This document shows, piece by piece, positions 23,545-35,439 of a stretch of 64,000 nucleotides of DNA. A program made the position numbers and the translations under genes. The notes under the pieces were generated by a model that worked only from the letters and a program-made list of their open reading frames with translations, did not search any database and was not told where the DNA came from. Location of the stretch: positions 1 through 64,000 of the forward strand of contig WIXG01000085.1 of the NCBI GenBank assembly GCA_009869945.1, written 5' to 3'. This DNA is from Mesaphorura yosii (lineage: Eukaryota; Arthropoda; Collembola; Poduromorpha; Tullbergiidae). Every line of letters begins with the position of its first letter. Within the stretch, counting starts at the first letter, position 1.

Positions 23545-26500
23545 TTAGCACCCTTTCACAATTGGATGGCTATTAGACTCACCGTGCAGTGGATTTTGCT
23601 GCTGCAGGTTCGAGTTGCTATTGCTATTCGTGCTGTTTGACTGTCCAGCCGTCGTCGTCGTCGTCGTGTCACCAAAGTCGATTAGTGTCTCCAACTGATT
23701 ATTGTTGTAGGTGTTTAGGTTTTGTGGGGTGGGCGTCGTCGGCCCGCCCGATGTCGAACTTTCGATACTCGTCGGCGTCCCCGAACCGCCACCGCTCCCG
23801 CCGTTTAGAAACGATTTTTCCGGAATTGATTCTTGGAGTGAGGCGCTTCTGCGAGACAAATAGGACATGAATTCATTGTTTGCACTGACACATTCGCCAC
23901 CAAAAATTCTATGGACTCACTTCTCCTGCTGCTGTTGCTGATCAAGCAGCTCCTTCTTCCGAGTCCGGCTCATGATTGCCTCGACGCGTCGCTTCCTCTC
24001 GAGCCGCTCCTCCTCCTCGCGCTTCAGTCGCTCCTCCATCTCGAGGCGGATGCGCTCCGCTTCTCGGGCTGCTTCTCGGTCTTCGCGGTCGCGCTCTAGG
24101 CGAGCTGCCTCCTCTTCCTCTCGTTTCCTGAAGAGGAGCAATATAATTAAGTACCTGCTTACGCTTCAAAAACGAGGTCAAACTCACTTTCTCTCCTCCT
24201 CCTCCCTCTTCTCTCTCTCCTCGATCGCCCTCCGCAGCCGTTCCTCCTCCGCCCTCCTCGCCTCCTCAAGAGCCCTCGCCTCCTCCTCCGCTTCCTTTCT
24301 GTACCTCTCTTCCTCTTCCCGCTCAGCACGTAGCCGCTCCTCCTCCTGCAACCTCTGCTCCTCCTGTAACCGAGCCACTTCGCGCTCCTGCGCTTCGCGA
24401 GCGAGACGGCGCTTCTCGGCGAGGGCGGCTTTTGCTTGCTCTTCCGTAGAAATGCGCTTGTCGCTGTCTGCAGGGGTTGAGGCGGTGGAATCTGGTTCGG
24501 GTGAGGCCCCGTTCATCACTGTTGCTGGTGGTGGGGTGAAGGGCTCATGTTCAACGAGCGTCATTGTTTTCGGCTCCTCACTTTCAGCTACATTCTCTGG
24601 CGTGGCCTCTGCGCTAGGCGCGGCTGGCTCAATCTCAATCAAGTTTGCTGGAGGAGTCGCCGTGGCCGCAGGAGGCTCCTTCTGGGCATTTTGGGGCTCA
24701 ACCTCGACAGACTTTGCGCCCAGTGGAGTGGCGGACGCTGATTTCACAACACGTTTAATTGTTCCCGTGTCACCCGCTGCGGGGTGCGGTTTGGCTGACT
24801 TGGGCGTCTTCTTCACGGGTTCCTTCGAGGGAGGCTCGGCTGGCTTTCTGACTGGCTCAGACTTTCGCGCCGTGGGTTTGTCTAGACTCTGACTCGTGCT
24901 CCTCTGCGCGCTCTCTGCTTTCGGGGTCGTGGGCGTCCTCGCCGTCGTGGGCCTCGTCCTCCGCTGCTGCTGGATAGGAGGGGGATCGCTCGCAGCAAGT
25001 CCATCCCCACTCACGCCCGTCACGTGTACGCTCGTCGGCCGTGCCTTCCTCGGTCCGAGGACGCGTGGTCGGAGGGCGCCGCTCGTGGCGGTGCTCACAT
25101 TCGAATGCATGGAACTGGACATGACCATCGAGGAGGTCATGGAGGAGGGGGCTCGGGGAGTGCTGTTTCCGGAGCGGGAGCCTGCAGGATTCGAGAGTGT
25201 AATTAGTTCAACATGACACCAAGCTTTAATATGCAGTGGCAGTCCGAAAGCCCAAGAATAGCAAAGCGAAGCAACCCGATGGGGAGGCCAAAAACCCGAC
25301 GACAATCACGAAGAGAAAGGTCCAACCGGAGCCAAGAGTCTGTACAACATGAAAGCCCAAATCCCATGACGAAGAGACCCGGAGTAGACAGGCTCACCTT
25401 CTCCAGCCACCTGTTCCACCATCCTCCCTCTGCTCCTCGCCCTCCTCAGCCTCTCCGTCCTCGTAAGCCTCGCACTCGGCCCCGCCGACAGCGCCATGCT
25501 ACTCTTTGCCTTGCTCAGCCCACTCTCATGCATCGCATGCACCTGCTGCCGGCTGTCAAGCCGGGTCATTGACTGCGCTCGGGCATGCACGGCACGTGTC
25601 TGACTACGCTCGCTGCGTTGGTTACCTGTACTCGTGTCCCGGCGGACGGGGATCGTCGGCGTCAAGTCCGTGCGGCGGCGGCCACAGAAGAAGGCCGTTT
25701 GTGGGGAGGTGTCCGCTGTGGAGGAGAGATAAAGAGATTTAGTAAACGAGTTGATAATGCTTGCATGGAGAAAACACAAATCAAACATATGCCACTCGAC
25801 TATAAACCAAAACCCCGTAATCGTGAACACAAAAACTGTGAAACCACAGAAAACACAACCGAAAGAGAGCTCTGAGTAAGTTACATTTGAAATTGTCACC
25901 CCACAGACTCCGTTCGACACTCTTCCCTCGAGCAGGGGCGGCCAGTTCGAACGTCGTACGCTGCTGGCTGAACGAACGCGATGCTTGTGAAGATAGGAAT
26001 TCATATATTACAAGATTGCACTTCTCTCTCATTCTAATTTAAAGAGCTTTCTCACCTTCCCTGGACAGTAGATCGTAAGCGGAAGTGGTCGTCTTCATGC
26101 CGGCCCCGCCGCCCGTCGGTGTGCTCCCGATGCTCAGGTTGTACGTCGACTTCCACAGCGCCCCATCCACATTATTCTCGACGATGCGGGGCGTGCACGA
26201 ACCAAAGGCGTAAACGGGCTTCTTGCTCGTATCGAGAGTGCGGGGCGGAGTTCTTGCCTTTGTCTCGAATTTCGTCTGCAGCTGTGTGATGCGCTCCTCT
26301 TCTAAATGTTTGCGCTTCTCCTCCGCCTGGCGGCGACGGTCGTCGTCACGACGCGACAGCTCCTCAAAGTGGCGGCGACGGCGGGCGTCCTGTTCGGTTC
26401 GGAGTCGGGCTGCAGTGGCGGCCTGCGAATTAACCAACGTGCAATGAGCTATTCAGCTTATTCAGAGCTATTCAGCTTATTCAGAGCTATTCAGCTTATT

Positions 26501-29500
26501 CAGAGCTATTCAGCTTATTCAAATATTTAAATAGCGTACATGCTCCTTCAGCTCCTCTAACTTCTTCAGCCTCTCCTCGTTCTGCCTCGTCTGCAGAAGT
26601 CGCAGTCGTTCGGTGTGTCGATTCGTTGCGGGCCTCTCAGAGGGGAACTGGAGCACCGACTTCTCGTCAACAGCATTGGTAGCAGCGGCGCCTCCATTCG
26701 TATTGGACATGTTGTTCACACCTACGAGTAACCACAACCACGATAGATTAGAAGTCAATCATAATCAAAAAGCCACACTGGCCACACATAATTAAATTAA
26801 AGTGATTAAAGTAGTGTACGGTTCGGTGGCAGATTCTCCTGCGGAAGACTCTCAATCAGGATGGAGCGGAGTGTGCGTAGTTTGTCACTGTACGACATCG
26901 TATCCAGAGACGTAGAGTCAATTACTTAATTATCACAGTCCCGCATTTAAATCTAATTGCTAATACTGCTATGAATACACACCCAAAGAGTAGCACCACG
27001 TACGAGTACGACGAACGACCGAGCACAGCACAGTGTCGAGTAATTGACTGACGATGAGGAAAAATGTGAGCAGCAGCAAGAGAGGAAACACGGACGGATG
27101 ATGACGAATGCAGCAGGCCCCCATATGTTAAGGTGGGCTGCAGTTGTGTAGGCTGTGGACTGCTGCAGCAGTGAAGAGAGATCAGATGCTCAATTAAGGC
27201 AAAGGGGGAGCAGTTTCACTTGTTGCTCTCCTCGCCACGACTGCAGTTGTTGTTGCTTTGTTTCATTCATTCGATCGCACAAAAAAATGAAATCAGCTCA
27301 TCTTTGCACACTTTAAATGGACGGATCTCGCTAATCTCGTGTGTAAGACGAGGCTTAAGATTACACGATACGCGAAGCGAAAGATGAGCTAATCTGCTAA
27401 TGGATTTAGGATTGATGTGATCTCGGTGAATGTTTACTAAATAAGGAAAGAATCTGCGCGTGGTGACAAACTGAGTGCCAAAAACCTCGAAGATGACGAT
27501 CTTCACGCAAGGACAAAGATTCAGCAGATCAGAAGCAGATTGCGGATGAGTTTGGCAGATTGCATTCGGGTGCATGAGTGCATGGCGAAGGAGAAGCAGG
27601 TCAACCAAGTGCAGTCAGAATCTTGCTACCGCCGGTGGTGGTGTGGATGACCGTGACAACGGCCGCCGCAACCGCCATAGCAGCAACGTCGACGGCACAC
27701 TTTACCAATCAACCTTATCGCATGCGGTGAGTTTCACGCTCAGCCAAGCGGGCAACAAAGGCAGCGAAACAGAGCCCAGAGTGGAGTGTAGAAGATGAGA
27801 CCGTGGAGATGATTGACTACCGACTAATGCGACTAGCAGAAATCGATACTCTTTCAGTCGGTAGTCGGCACACTGAAGCCACCACACAAATACGGCAACG
27901 AATTGGGTCAGACACACAAATAACCGCGTCGACAGCTTGCAAAATGCTCAGCACGTGACTTTGACTCACAAAGGTAAAACGTCCCGTTCTCTGTGATAGT
28001 CAGCCCCTGCTCCTCCATGCACGAGCCAGGCTCCGGTTTGGGCCAGTTGATCGAGTTGAGGTCTCGCTGGAGTAGGCGCTTGTCCACGTTGTTCGTCTCC
28101 AGGAGGACGGAGGGGAGGAGGATGAGCTCGTTCATTACTTCTTATCACTTTGAAGACTGAATACTTCTTTTAGTAACACTTGTTATTACAAAAGCAACAA
28201 ATCACCCAAGTTTGTGAATTAACGATCAAAGTGAAACTGAGAACGAGCAGATGCTGTTGTTGTTTTCGAGGAGAAAACCAAACTGAATGCTCGCCGTCAG
28301 TCGGTGCTTGGCTCGACCAGTTCTACGCTTTGACTTGATTTTATGGCTTCGATTCCGTGTACCTGCATACTGAGAAGTAACTAAACCGCGACAGAAGACG
28401 CCTGCCAAAAACGACGATGAGCGTGTGCAGCAGCCCCACACATGCCACACGATTACACGGTCGTCGTCGTGATTTGAGCCAAGTTATTTATGCAAAGGCA
28501 TAGATTAGGTAATAAGCGCCTTTGGAATACGGAACCCCAATAATAATAAGCGCAAAATACTGCTGACATGCCCCAGAAATGCCAACGGAGAATGTCATTA
28601 AGAATGGCCAAGATTAATGAGGAAGCGCAGAGTGCGAGGGCACGGAATCTGGCAATTAAAACGCAAACGCGTTCGCGGAACTGAGTCACAATATAGAAGC
28701 AGAGATAGCTTAATTACTCGGCCACTGATAGCAGGAGGAAAGGTGAGTTTAACCGGCAACTTTGCACTCGCATCGAGACTCCAAAACACCAAGAAGTTGT
28801 ACTGATGATGGTTGGTAAAGAGAACGGAACGAACAATAAACTCGAGCTCTCGTAAAAGACAAAGGCCGATGAGATGGGATGAAAAGATGACGAGCTGTCT
28901 TGACCTCTACACTTCAGCCCACACGCTGCTACAAACACCGGCCAAAAAAGCCAAAGCTCAAAACCCACCCATGCGAATTTTTTCATTCATTTCGCATCTT
29001 CACGCGCCTAAGCGCTCTCTTGCCTCTGACTGTAAACGTAATCTGAAGTCATCTCCAACAACTACTACAATGTAATGGCAATGATCTTAACTGTCGGTCG
29101 AAATGGCCGATGCGATTGTGATGATGGCGTGGATGCCGACTCATCGTATCAGCAAATCAGCACGATCAGCAGCAGCAGTTCGACAGCCGAAGCATGCCGG
29201 CTTTCGCCACATCACTTTGAGCCTCAAATCCTACTTTGCCTTATCACCAACTATACTTTTATCGGCAGAGGACAATGCAAACGAATTCCTGCACTGGAAT
29301 TGTTGGAGAGCACGTAGATCTAGAAACCTACCCATCATCGGATGGCTGGGCAAGCCTAAATCAGACCTGAGTCCGATGCCCACGCAATAATTCTATTATT
29401 CGCCCAACCAAAACCTCAATTACGTTTTTAATTGGTAGACCATCCCAAATCAATACCGTACTCCTTGAATTCAAATTCTAACCAAGAACACTCGCTTTCA

Positions 29501-29661
29501 GCCTACCCACCGCCGACCGAACTTGAAATGGAACCCAACCAAATTAAAACCGCCCTAATTGAGTAATTAAATTATCGCCTACCTGAACTCTGAAGTGGGG
29601 TCCCATTCGCCAGCACCACCGAACTACTACTGCCCGTCGTCTCCTTCGTCGTGTTCTCCAT
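23545..29661 (-). CDS. ens: MAP7 / ensconsin-like microtubule-associated protein
   Basis: MAP7 proteins bind microtubules and recruit and activate kinesin-1. Shared exons: 26540..26721, 26056..26422, 25900..25983, 25398..25715, 24188..25181, 23921..24127 and 23583..23848. The first exon is 29583..29661 (start MENTTKETT) or an alternative described separately. The N-terminal coiled coil, rich in R/E/K (EERLKKLEELKEH, RRRHFEELSRRDDDRR), is the microtubule-binding region, followed by YAFGSCTPR, a family-type motif. After a Pro/Ala/Thr-rich linker comes the kinesin-binding MAP7 domain: AEKRRLARE, long E/R heptads, and VEAIMSRTRKK. The 3' end is uncertain: the exon ending at 23583 has a strong GTGAGT donor, but reading through it gives a stop at 23545 after only 12 more residues. 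Length is about 840 aa. Confidence 0.88.
26447..26521. repeat. 19-bp minisatellite, four copies
   Basis: Four near-identical copies of agctattcagcttattcag fill most of a 117-bp intron of the MAP7-like gene (26423-26539). Each unit is itself a partial duplication of attcagctt-like halves. Confidence 0.85.
26820..26898 (-). CDS. MAP7-like gene, alternative first coding exon C
   Basis: Starts with ATG (MSYSDKLRTLRSILIESL), 79 bp, ends in phase 1 at a GTACAC donor, and can splice in frame to the shared exon 26540..26721. It is predicted helical. The donor is weaker than those of the other two first exons. Confidence 0.5.
27970..28135 (-). CDS. MAP7-like gene, alternative first coding exon B (or unrelated short exon)
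   Basis: 166-bp open stretch starting at ATG (MNELILLPSVLLETNN), ending in phase 1 at a good GTGAGT donor. The phase matches the shared MAP7 exon at 26721. It contains SINWPKPEPGSCMEEQG, which I do not recognise. It may mark an alternative promoter of the MAP7-like gene or the start of another minus-strand gene. Confidence 0.5.
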
Positions 29662-30240
29662 TTTCAGAGTCCGAGTTTAAAGTGCGCATGCAGATAGCGA
29701 ATGTTGCTGCTGCACAGACAACCAAACCACACGCAGTACAGGAACGAATGAATCAAGAATCATGAGATCATGAGCAGCAGAGCACAACACACCTAAAAAT
29801 ACAAAAGGACGAATGGGAGCTGCCTTGTGCTCGTGTGGTGGTGGTGGCTGTCCGTATCATTGCTCTGGCTGGCTCTCTCGATTATGCACCAAAATCAAAA
29901 CATAACATATGAATAAGAGTGTCCTAGTCTCTCGCAGCAGTACCAATCGCGAGTTAATGAAAGTAAAAGTGCGAATTTTAACTATGCATAAGCTGTTCTA
30001 AAAGACTGTTGACTGTGATGAGTAATGCGCAAGGTTAACGAGTGTGTGTTCGCATAACGAGAGGAGGATTTCGCATATTTCGCAGGTCACACGGAGCAGT
30101 AACGATGTGACTAATTGTGTCCAACAACCAGTTCAACTTAATACGCAAATCGACCACCGCAATTAATTTAAAGTAATGGTAAGAATCTGAATCCAGCTCA
30201 ATTCCAAGTCACAAGACCCGAATTTACCTGTATGCTCAAC
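29662..30240. promoter_or_regulatory. Divergent promoter region, MAP7-like gene / Rab39
   Basis: 579 bp separate the distal MAP7 start codon (minus) from the Rab39 start codon (plus), so both 5' UTRs and promoters should lie here. No coding frame is credible. No TATA-type element stands out. Confidence 0.5.
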
Positions 30241-31063
30241 ATGGAACCGATCTTTGACTACCAATTTCGATTCATTCTGATTGGTGATAGGTAAAGCCCG
30301 AGTAAATATTCAAGTTGATTTTTGAATTAATTGCAACTGGTTATTACAGCACAGTAGGCAAATCCTCCCTCCTCCGCAAGTTCAGCGATGGCAAGTTCAG
30401 TGAAATTTCGGACCCAACAGTGGGCGTCGACTTCTTCTCGAGACTTGTGCAGGTTCGGGATGGCACGAGAGTGAAACTCCAGCTTTGGGACACTGCAGGC
30501 CAAGAACGGTTCCGATCGATAACTAAATCCTACTACAGGAACTCGGTTGGAGCCATTCTGGCATACGACATTACGAGCAGGAGGTTAGTCAATTGGATTT
30601 CTCGAGCAAGCACCAGAGTTCTGATTTTTGCGAATATTTACAGCTCCTTCGAACGGATCCCAAACTGGATGGCCGAGGCGAAGCGGTACATTGAACCCTT
30701 CCGACCCGTCTTCCTTCTCGTAGGTTGTAAGCTGGACTTGGCAGCACAGCGGCAAGTGAGCACGGAGGAAGTTTTTGACTTTGGCGCAGCACACGGAATC
30801 CATTTCATCGAGACTTCTGCCAAATCGGGGGAGAACGTGGAGGAGGCGTTCCAGACCATCACACAGGACGTGTACAACAAGATTCAGGTTGGTGGATGTT
30901 CAATACCAGTGTACTGTATTTCAATTAGGGTTGTGATTTACCGTTGCAGACTGGCGAGTACAAAGTTGACGACGAGCACTGGGACGGGATCAAGACGGGC
31001 TTTGGGCGCCTGCTGAACAATAACCTACTCGAGGCTGAACCGGCAAAGTCAAAGTGCTGCTAG
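30241..31063 (+). CDS. Rab39: Rab39-type small GTPase
   Basis: Membrane-trafficking GTPase, associated in other animals with endolysosomal and autophagy traffic. Exons 30241..30290, 30350..30583, 30644..30887 and 30950..31063 give 213 aa. It starts MEPIFDYQFRFILIGD, like the METIW-QFR start of vertebrate Rab39. The P-loop is GDSTVGKS with the serine codon split by intron 1. The switch region has the diagnostic DPTVGVDFFSRL, then WDTAGQERFRSITKSYYRN. The guanine-specificity motif reads GCKLD in place of the usual NKxD (vertebrate Rab39 has GHKCD), followed by ETSAK. The tail ends KCC, a geranylgeranylation signal. The length is standard for a Rab. Confidence 0.95.
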
Positions 31064-31256
31064 CACACTTTTCGAGAGTATACCTGCGACTGCTACCTGC
31101 TGCTGAACTGCTGACTCTTTCTCGCTAAATAGGCTTAAGCGCAATAACGTTACGCTACTACTGCGATAAATCGAGAGTAATAATTTTACTATATATTTTA
31201 GCCAATATTCTTAAATGTGATTAATCGTATATAAATGTTTTATGCAAATGTTTGCT

Positions 31257-31262
31257 TTTATT
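31257..31262 (-). terminator. Polyadenylation signal of hydroxy-acid oxidase gene A
   Basis: AATAAA on the minus strand about 60 bases past the stop codon, in the 255-bp tail-to-tail spacer with Rab39. Confidence 0.5.
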
Positions 31263-31318
31263 GTGATTGTGATTAAGAATTATAGACCCAGTTTTAAAAC
31301 CAAAGAGTATTTTGAGTT

Positions 31319-32481
31319 TTAAAGAGAAGAGGAGCGCCCAAGGAAATTCCGATCAATCTCACTGACGCTTGAAACCCCCGCCAGACTAAAAGTCAAGTCC
31401 AACTCATCTCGCAGGATCTCCAGCACCCGTCGCGAGCCTGCCTCCCCACCAACAGTCAAACCCCAAAGGAAAGGGCGTCCAGCAAAGACCATCTTGGCCC
31501 CGAGCGCGAGTGCCTTGAACACATCTGTCCCAGTAGTCACACCTCCATCCAAGTACACTTCACAGCGCCCCCGCACCTCACGAGCGACTTCCTCCAGAGC
31601 GTCAATCGTCGCATGCACCGTATCCAGCTGCCTCCCGCCGTGGTTCGAGACGAAAACGGCCGCAGCACCGTGCTCGACTGCGAGGCGGGCGTCTTCCGCT
31701 GTGAGGATTCCTTTCAGCACGATTGGGAGCTTTGTGATCTTTTTCAGCCACTCAACGTCCTTCCACGTGAGGCTCTGGTCCATCAGACGATCCATCAGGT
31801 CATTTAAGGCTGACCCTTCCACCTTGGAAAAGGCGAGTCCGTCAGACTTCTCGCTGCCGATCTCAAAGTTGGCGAGTCTGCGGAGAATGCAAGAATTGTC
31901 ATTTCCGAGATTGACCTTCGCCCTCTAAGATTCACGTACCTCAAATGCTTCGGCAGACGAAACTTGTTTTTAATATTTGCCCTCCGTTTCCCAAAGAATG
32001 GAGTATCCACAGTGAGCACGAGCGCCTCGAACCCCGCCTGCTCAGCCCTCCGCACGAGCTTCGCCGTAACCTCCCTCTCTTTATACACATAAAGCTGAAA
32101 CCACCTCCGACCACTCGGAGCAGCACGAGCAATCTCCTCGATCGAACTTGTCGATATCGTCGAGAGGATGTAAATCGTTTTCAGCGCAGCAGCCGCCCTG
32201 GCGTTTCCCAGCTCTCCTTCTTCATGGCAGAGTTTCTGCATGGCCGTCGGCGAGATTCCGATCGGGAAAGAGACGGGCTTCCCGAGCACCGTCGTGGCCA
32301 AGCTTCTTTGGGAGACGTCGCGGAGCATTCGAGGGCGAATGATCCAGCGCCTGAATGCGTTTCGGTTCTCTGCGAGCGTGACCTCCTCGTCCGCCCCGCT
32401 CTGGTAGTAGTCGAGGGCGTTCTGGTCAAGGCGCTGGAGGGCTTCGTGCTCAAAGTCAGCGATGCAGACGAGTTTTTCCAT
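31319..32481 (-). CDS. Hao1: (S)-2-hydroxy-acid oxidase, paralog A
   Basis: FMN enzyme that oxidises glycolate or longer 2-hydroxy acids to 2-oxo acids with release of hydrogen peroxide, normally in peroxisomes. Exons 31940..32481 and 31319..31877 give 366 aa, the usual family length (about 370). Visible features: YYQSGADEEVTL near the start, the FMN-contacting QLYVYKDRE-like block (QLYVYKERE), VLTVDTP, the lysine in LKGI, the catalytic histidine in SNHGGRQLD, the phosphate-binding LDGGV, and the FAGRP arginine. The C terminus is SSSL, only a weak relative of the SKL peroxisomal signal. Paralog B lies 5.5 kb away on the same strand. I cannot tell glycolate from long-chain preference. Confidence 0.94.
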
Positions 32482-33082
32482 GGCTTAGAATTGTAGTTAA
32501 AGTGTGTTGGTAGACTCGTGAGTGGTGACTGCGAGGAGTTTGTGACTGGCACGCGTTTATGAAGATTCAAGAGAATCGAGGACATCTGCGGCTTCTTTCT
32601 TCAGACTGCTGACGTCGTTTCATTGGACTTCATTCACCTTATCTCGAGGGCCGGTGTCAAAGGCCAGGAGTAAAGTCTGCCAAGATAGTCAAAGCTGGGC
32701 TGTTAATTTGTTTGCTCGCTTTCTTTAAAATTGTCGAGCTACTCTCGCCATGCTCGTGCTGCTCATGTGCACAGTCCATGTTGACTGAAACGAGGTATTA
32801 AAGGCACTATATACGATAATTCAAATTGCGCTTCAACCTCGAAGGTCAAGATTGTGACTGCCTCGACTGTGTTCAGTGACTGGCAACTGGCACGGTGTTA
32901 AATGACGGAGACTACATGCAATCAGCAACGGCACTCGCTTCACGATTGCCACCACCAAAGCCATGGAGCAATTACATTTATGGTGTTGTTTTGTGCTAAG
33001 CAAGGCATGATCGACAAATGATTAACAGTCGCTAAATCAAGAAATCACGCCACTGGTCAAGTCAAGCTTTATGCAGAACAAG
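32482..33082. other. Intergenic region upstream of oxidase A
   Basis: Promoter side of oxidase A and downstream side of PPxY gene A. No coding frame is supported. Confidence 0.4.
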
Positions 33083-33088
33083 TTTATT
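33083..33088 (-). terminator. Polyadenylation signal of PPxY gene A
   Basis: AATAAA on the minus strand about 220 bases beyond the stop codon at 33307. Confidence 0.4.
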
Positions 33089-33306
33089 ATTGGCCCATGG
33101 GTTTTTTTTTTACTAAACCCGAAGTCATGTCAGTAATCTCTTGTTTTCTGGAAGTACGGAATATAAAAATAGTTCCTACCCACTTCCATATCGTGGCCAG
33201 CCGTATCAGCATTCCACGTCGTTTTGGCCTCAACTCCTAGATTCAGGTGGGCTTTGTTGAATGAATTACATAGTCGATTTATAGGAAAAATTCGATAAAG
33301 TTCCAA

Positions 33307-33810
33307 CTAAGGCATCAAGTATAAAGACTCCAGGTAGGTCGGTGGGGGCTCGTACGATGGAGGAGCGCGGTCTTCTGGTGGCTCGATCGTCGCTGTAGTC
33401 ATGTTTGTAGCTGTATTCGCCTCTACCACAACCGCAGTAAGATTTCTGTCGGCTAGTTCGTCATCCGCCCGCTCAATTGTGAGCACCGCGAGGCTCACTT
33501 CCCGGTTTTCCTGACGACTGAGGCGACTGCGAATTGGACCCGCCCGACAATAGCGTGGCTCCTCCGTGTGCACTCGCCTACTCTGTGCCGCCGGCCTCAA
33601 CATACGATCTTCCTCCTCCTCCTCCCAGGGCACCCGAAACAACTCCCCGAACCATATTTTGAAGAGTAAGACGCAGAAGCACAGGAACTAAGATAATCCC
33701 AAAATATTAGTAGATTAGTGTGCCCGGTTAATTGTCATAATAGCAAATGGGAGACTCACTATAAAAGAGAAGCACTTGCACACCAAGTAATCGGCACCTG
33801 ACGGTGCCAT
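33307..33810 (-). CDS. Small single-pass membrane protein with PPxY tail, copy A
   Basis: Two exons, 33760..33810 and 33307..33687, phase-0 intron, 143 aa. The N terminus is short (MAPSGADYLVCK), followed at once by a membrane helix rich in F, L and C (residues about 9-31) interrupted by the intron. The remaining 110 residues are polar, with an EEEEE run and many charged residues, and are presumably cytoplasmic. The tail reads PPSYEPPPTYLESLYL: two PPxY motifs, the ligand of WW domains such as those of Nedd4-type ubiquitin ligases. The same intron position, helix and tail occur in the two copies at 35440 and 36781. I know no named family with this layout; a WW-dependent adaptor role is inference. 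Confidence 0.82.
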
Positions 33811-34642
33811 GAGTCAGAATCTGAAGTTGCTTCGACCCGAACGGAAAGCAGAGAAAGCAACAAATGATTTTCACTTCCCGCGGCGACCACCCGACGTCAT
33901 CGCACAGTGAAAATAAACAGGGTCGTCGTGGAGAGTGTGTGATATTTAGCCACGAGTATTTAGCATTTCTCGTTTCGTGTGAAAGTCTGCACTTCTGCAC
34001 GCTAGATAGACCGGCACTAAAAATAGAAAGAAAACTCCCACGTTTTCGGCTCGATGGTACGTCATTCTCTTCTGTCTGTTCCGTCTCCGTGTCTGTTTAG
34101 GTACGGCCGGGTGAAAATTGATCGAGTTCGCAATAATTAATGTAGTGTAAGCAATTTGTTTGCTTTATAGCACTAATTAAAGCAATGCAGAATCGAGCAA
34201 ATTGGTGAAGCAAATCATTCAGAGTGCATGCCAGACAGGTAGGTTTACTGCAGCAGATTATCTCCGGCGACGGCGTAAACTCCTTTGTTAAGAAGCTTCA
34301 AGTTAAAACTATTGGCATCGTCGTAATTTGATTTGATTTGATGTTTTCGTTCATATAATTTATTTTTATCCGCGTGTCGTGCGGGTCGAAAAACTCCTCG
34401 AAATTTATGAGTCAGTCAAACTTTTTGCCCCGAGTTCCATGTTCAGTTCGTGCCTGACATTTTCAAATTGTTACACGCAGAGAAGAGTGACGTAAAACCG
34501 AGCCGAAACCGTGGGAGGCTGTGGCCTATTTTTGGCTTTTGTCTTTCCAGTGCAAGTAAAGAAGTGTGATAGCAAGGAATTTGATCTACCCGTGCGGCTT
34601 TCACTGCTACGAGTTCGGCGCGGCGAGTGAAAGGACTCCATG

Positions 34643-35358
34643 TTAAGTTGGCGAATTACAAACTGGCGAATTTATTCGCCATTATTTTGGCGAAAAAAGT
34701 CCGTTTGGTGAACGAAAATTCTTAGGAATAAACGAACATGGTGAATCAATGTGTTATAAAATTTTTGTTCATGTTAAAATGGCGAATGGACAGAGTAACA
34801 ATAATTATTTTTGAAGTCAGGTGTACATAAGACAGGCTGGTGAATTCATTTCTTAAAACGGATGTAATTAAATTTTGATTTGTAATCCGTATACAAGTTA
34901 AGTCGCCTGTATTTTCTTTGGAGTCTTAGAAGGGTCCCTGTAATAGTCACCTTAAAGATACTGACTTTAGTTTAGTTTTGAACATGTCTTAGCGAAGAGA
35001 TAGGAACTTCCACATGTGTGGTCTCTTAGCTTTAATTATCTTGTTCAGGCGGCTGTGAAATCCTTTGATGAAGTTGACGTTCTGGGGTCTCCGTCTTTTA
35101 CTCTGTCGAAAGCATTCCAAAATTCTATTGCGAAAGGCGGCTGCGCGACAAAGTGAATACCAAACTGCAGCTGAACCTGAGAGGTCTGAACTGAGGAAGA
35201 CCCTCAGGCATTCGACTGGTTCAAAAGTCAGAGTGGCGAATTGTTTAAAATTTACGAAGTCAAAATAGCGAATTCGCCACGTGTGTTTTTTGCAATTGCA
35301 ACCTATCTGAGTTCCCAGTTAGGTTAGAAATTCGCCATTTGGTAATTCGTCAACTTAA
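34643..35358. mobile_element. 716-bp non-autonomous inverted-repeat element (MITE-like)
   Basis: The ends form terminal inverted repeats: 34643-34673 against the reverse complement of 35328-35358 match at 28 of 31 positions, starting TTAAGTTG and containing CGAATTAC and TGGCGAATTT. Both ends carry TTAA, so TTAA could be a target-site duplication as in piggyBac-type elements, though the terminal bases do not look like piggyBac. Short GGCGAAT/ATTCGCC motifs recur inside, including gcgaattcgcc near 35270. No transposase frame is present. It sits between the divergently placed PPxY genes A and B. Confidence 0.75.
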
Positions 35359-35439
35359 CCGACAACCAGTGAAAGCATTCGGCCTATGCTGTCAGTTCTG
35401 TTTGGAATCGCACCGAAACAAGTCCTCCATCAGGCCTCC

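Noticed and set aside
23972-24892. 306-codon plus-strand frame rich in Ser/Arg
   Set aside because: Mirror image of the Glu/Arg-rich MAP7 exons on the other strand.
31494-31928. 144-codon plus-strand frame
   Set aside because: Antisense shadow of the oxidase A coding exon; oxidase B has a similar shadow.
35065-35268. 67-codon frame inside the inverted-repeat element, considered as a transposase remnant
   Set aside because: No transposase-like motif; too short and without similarity.
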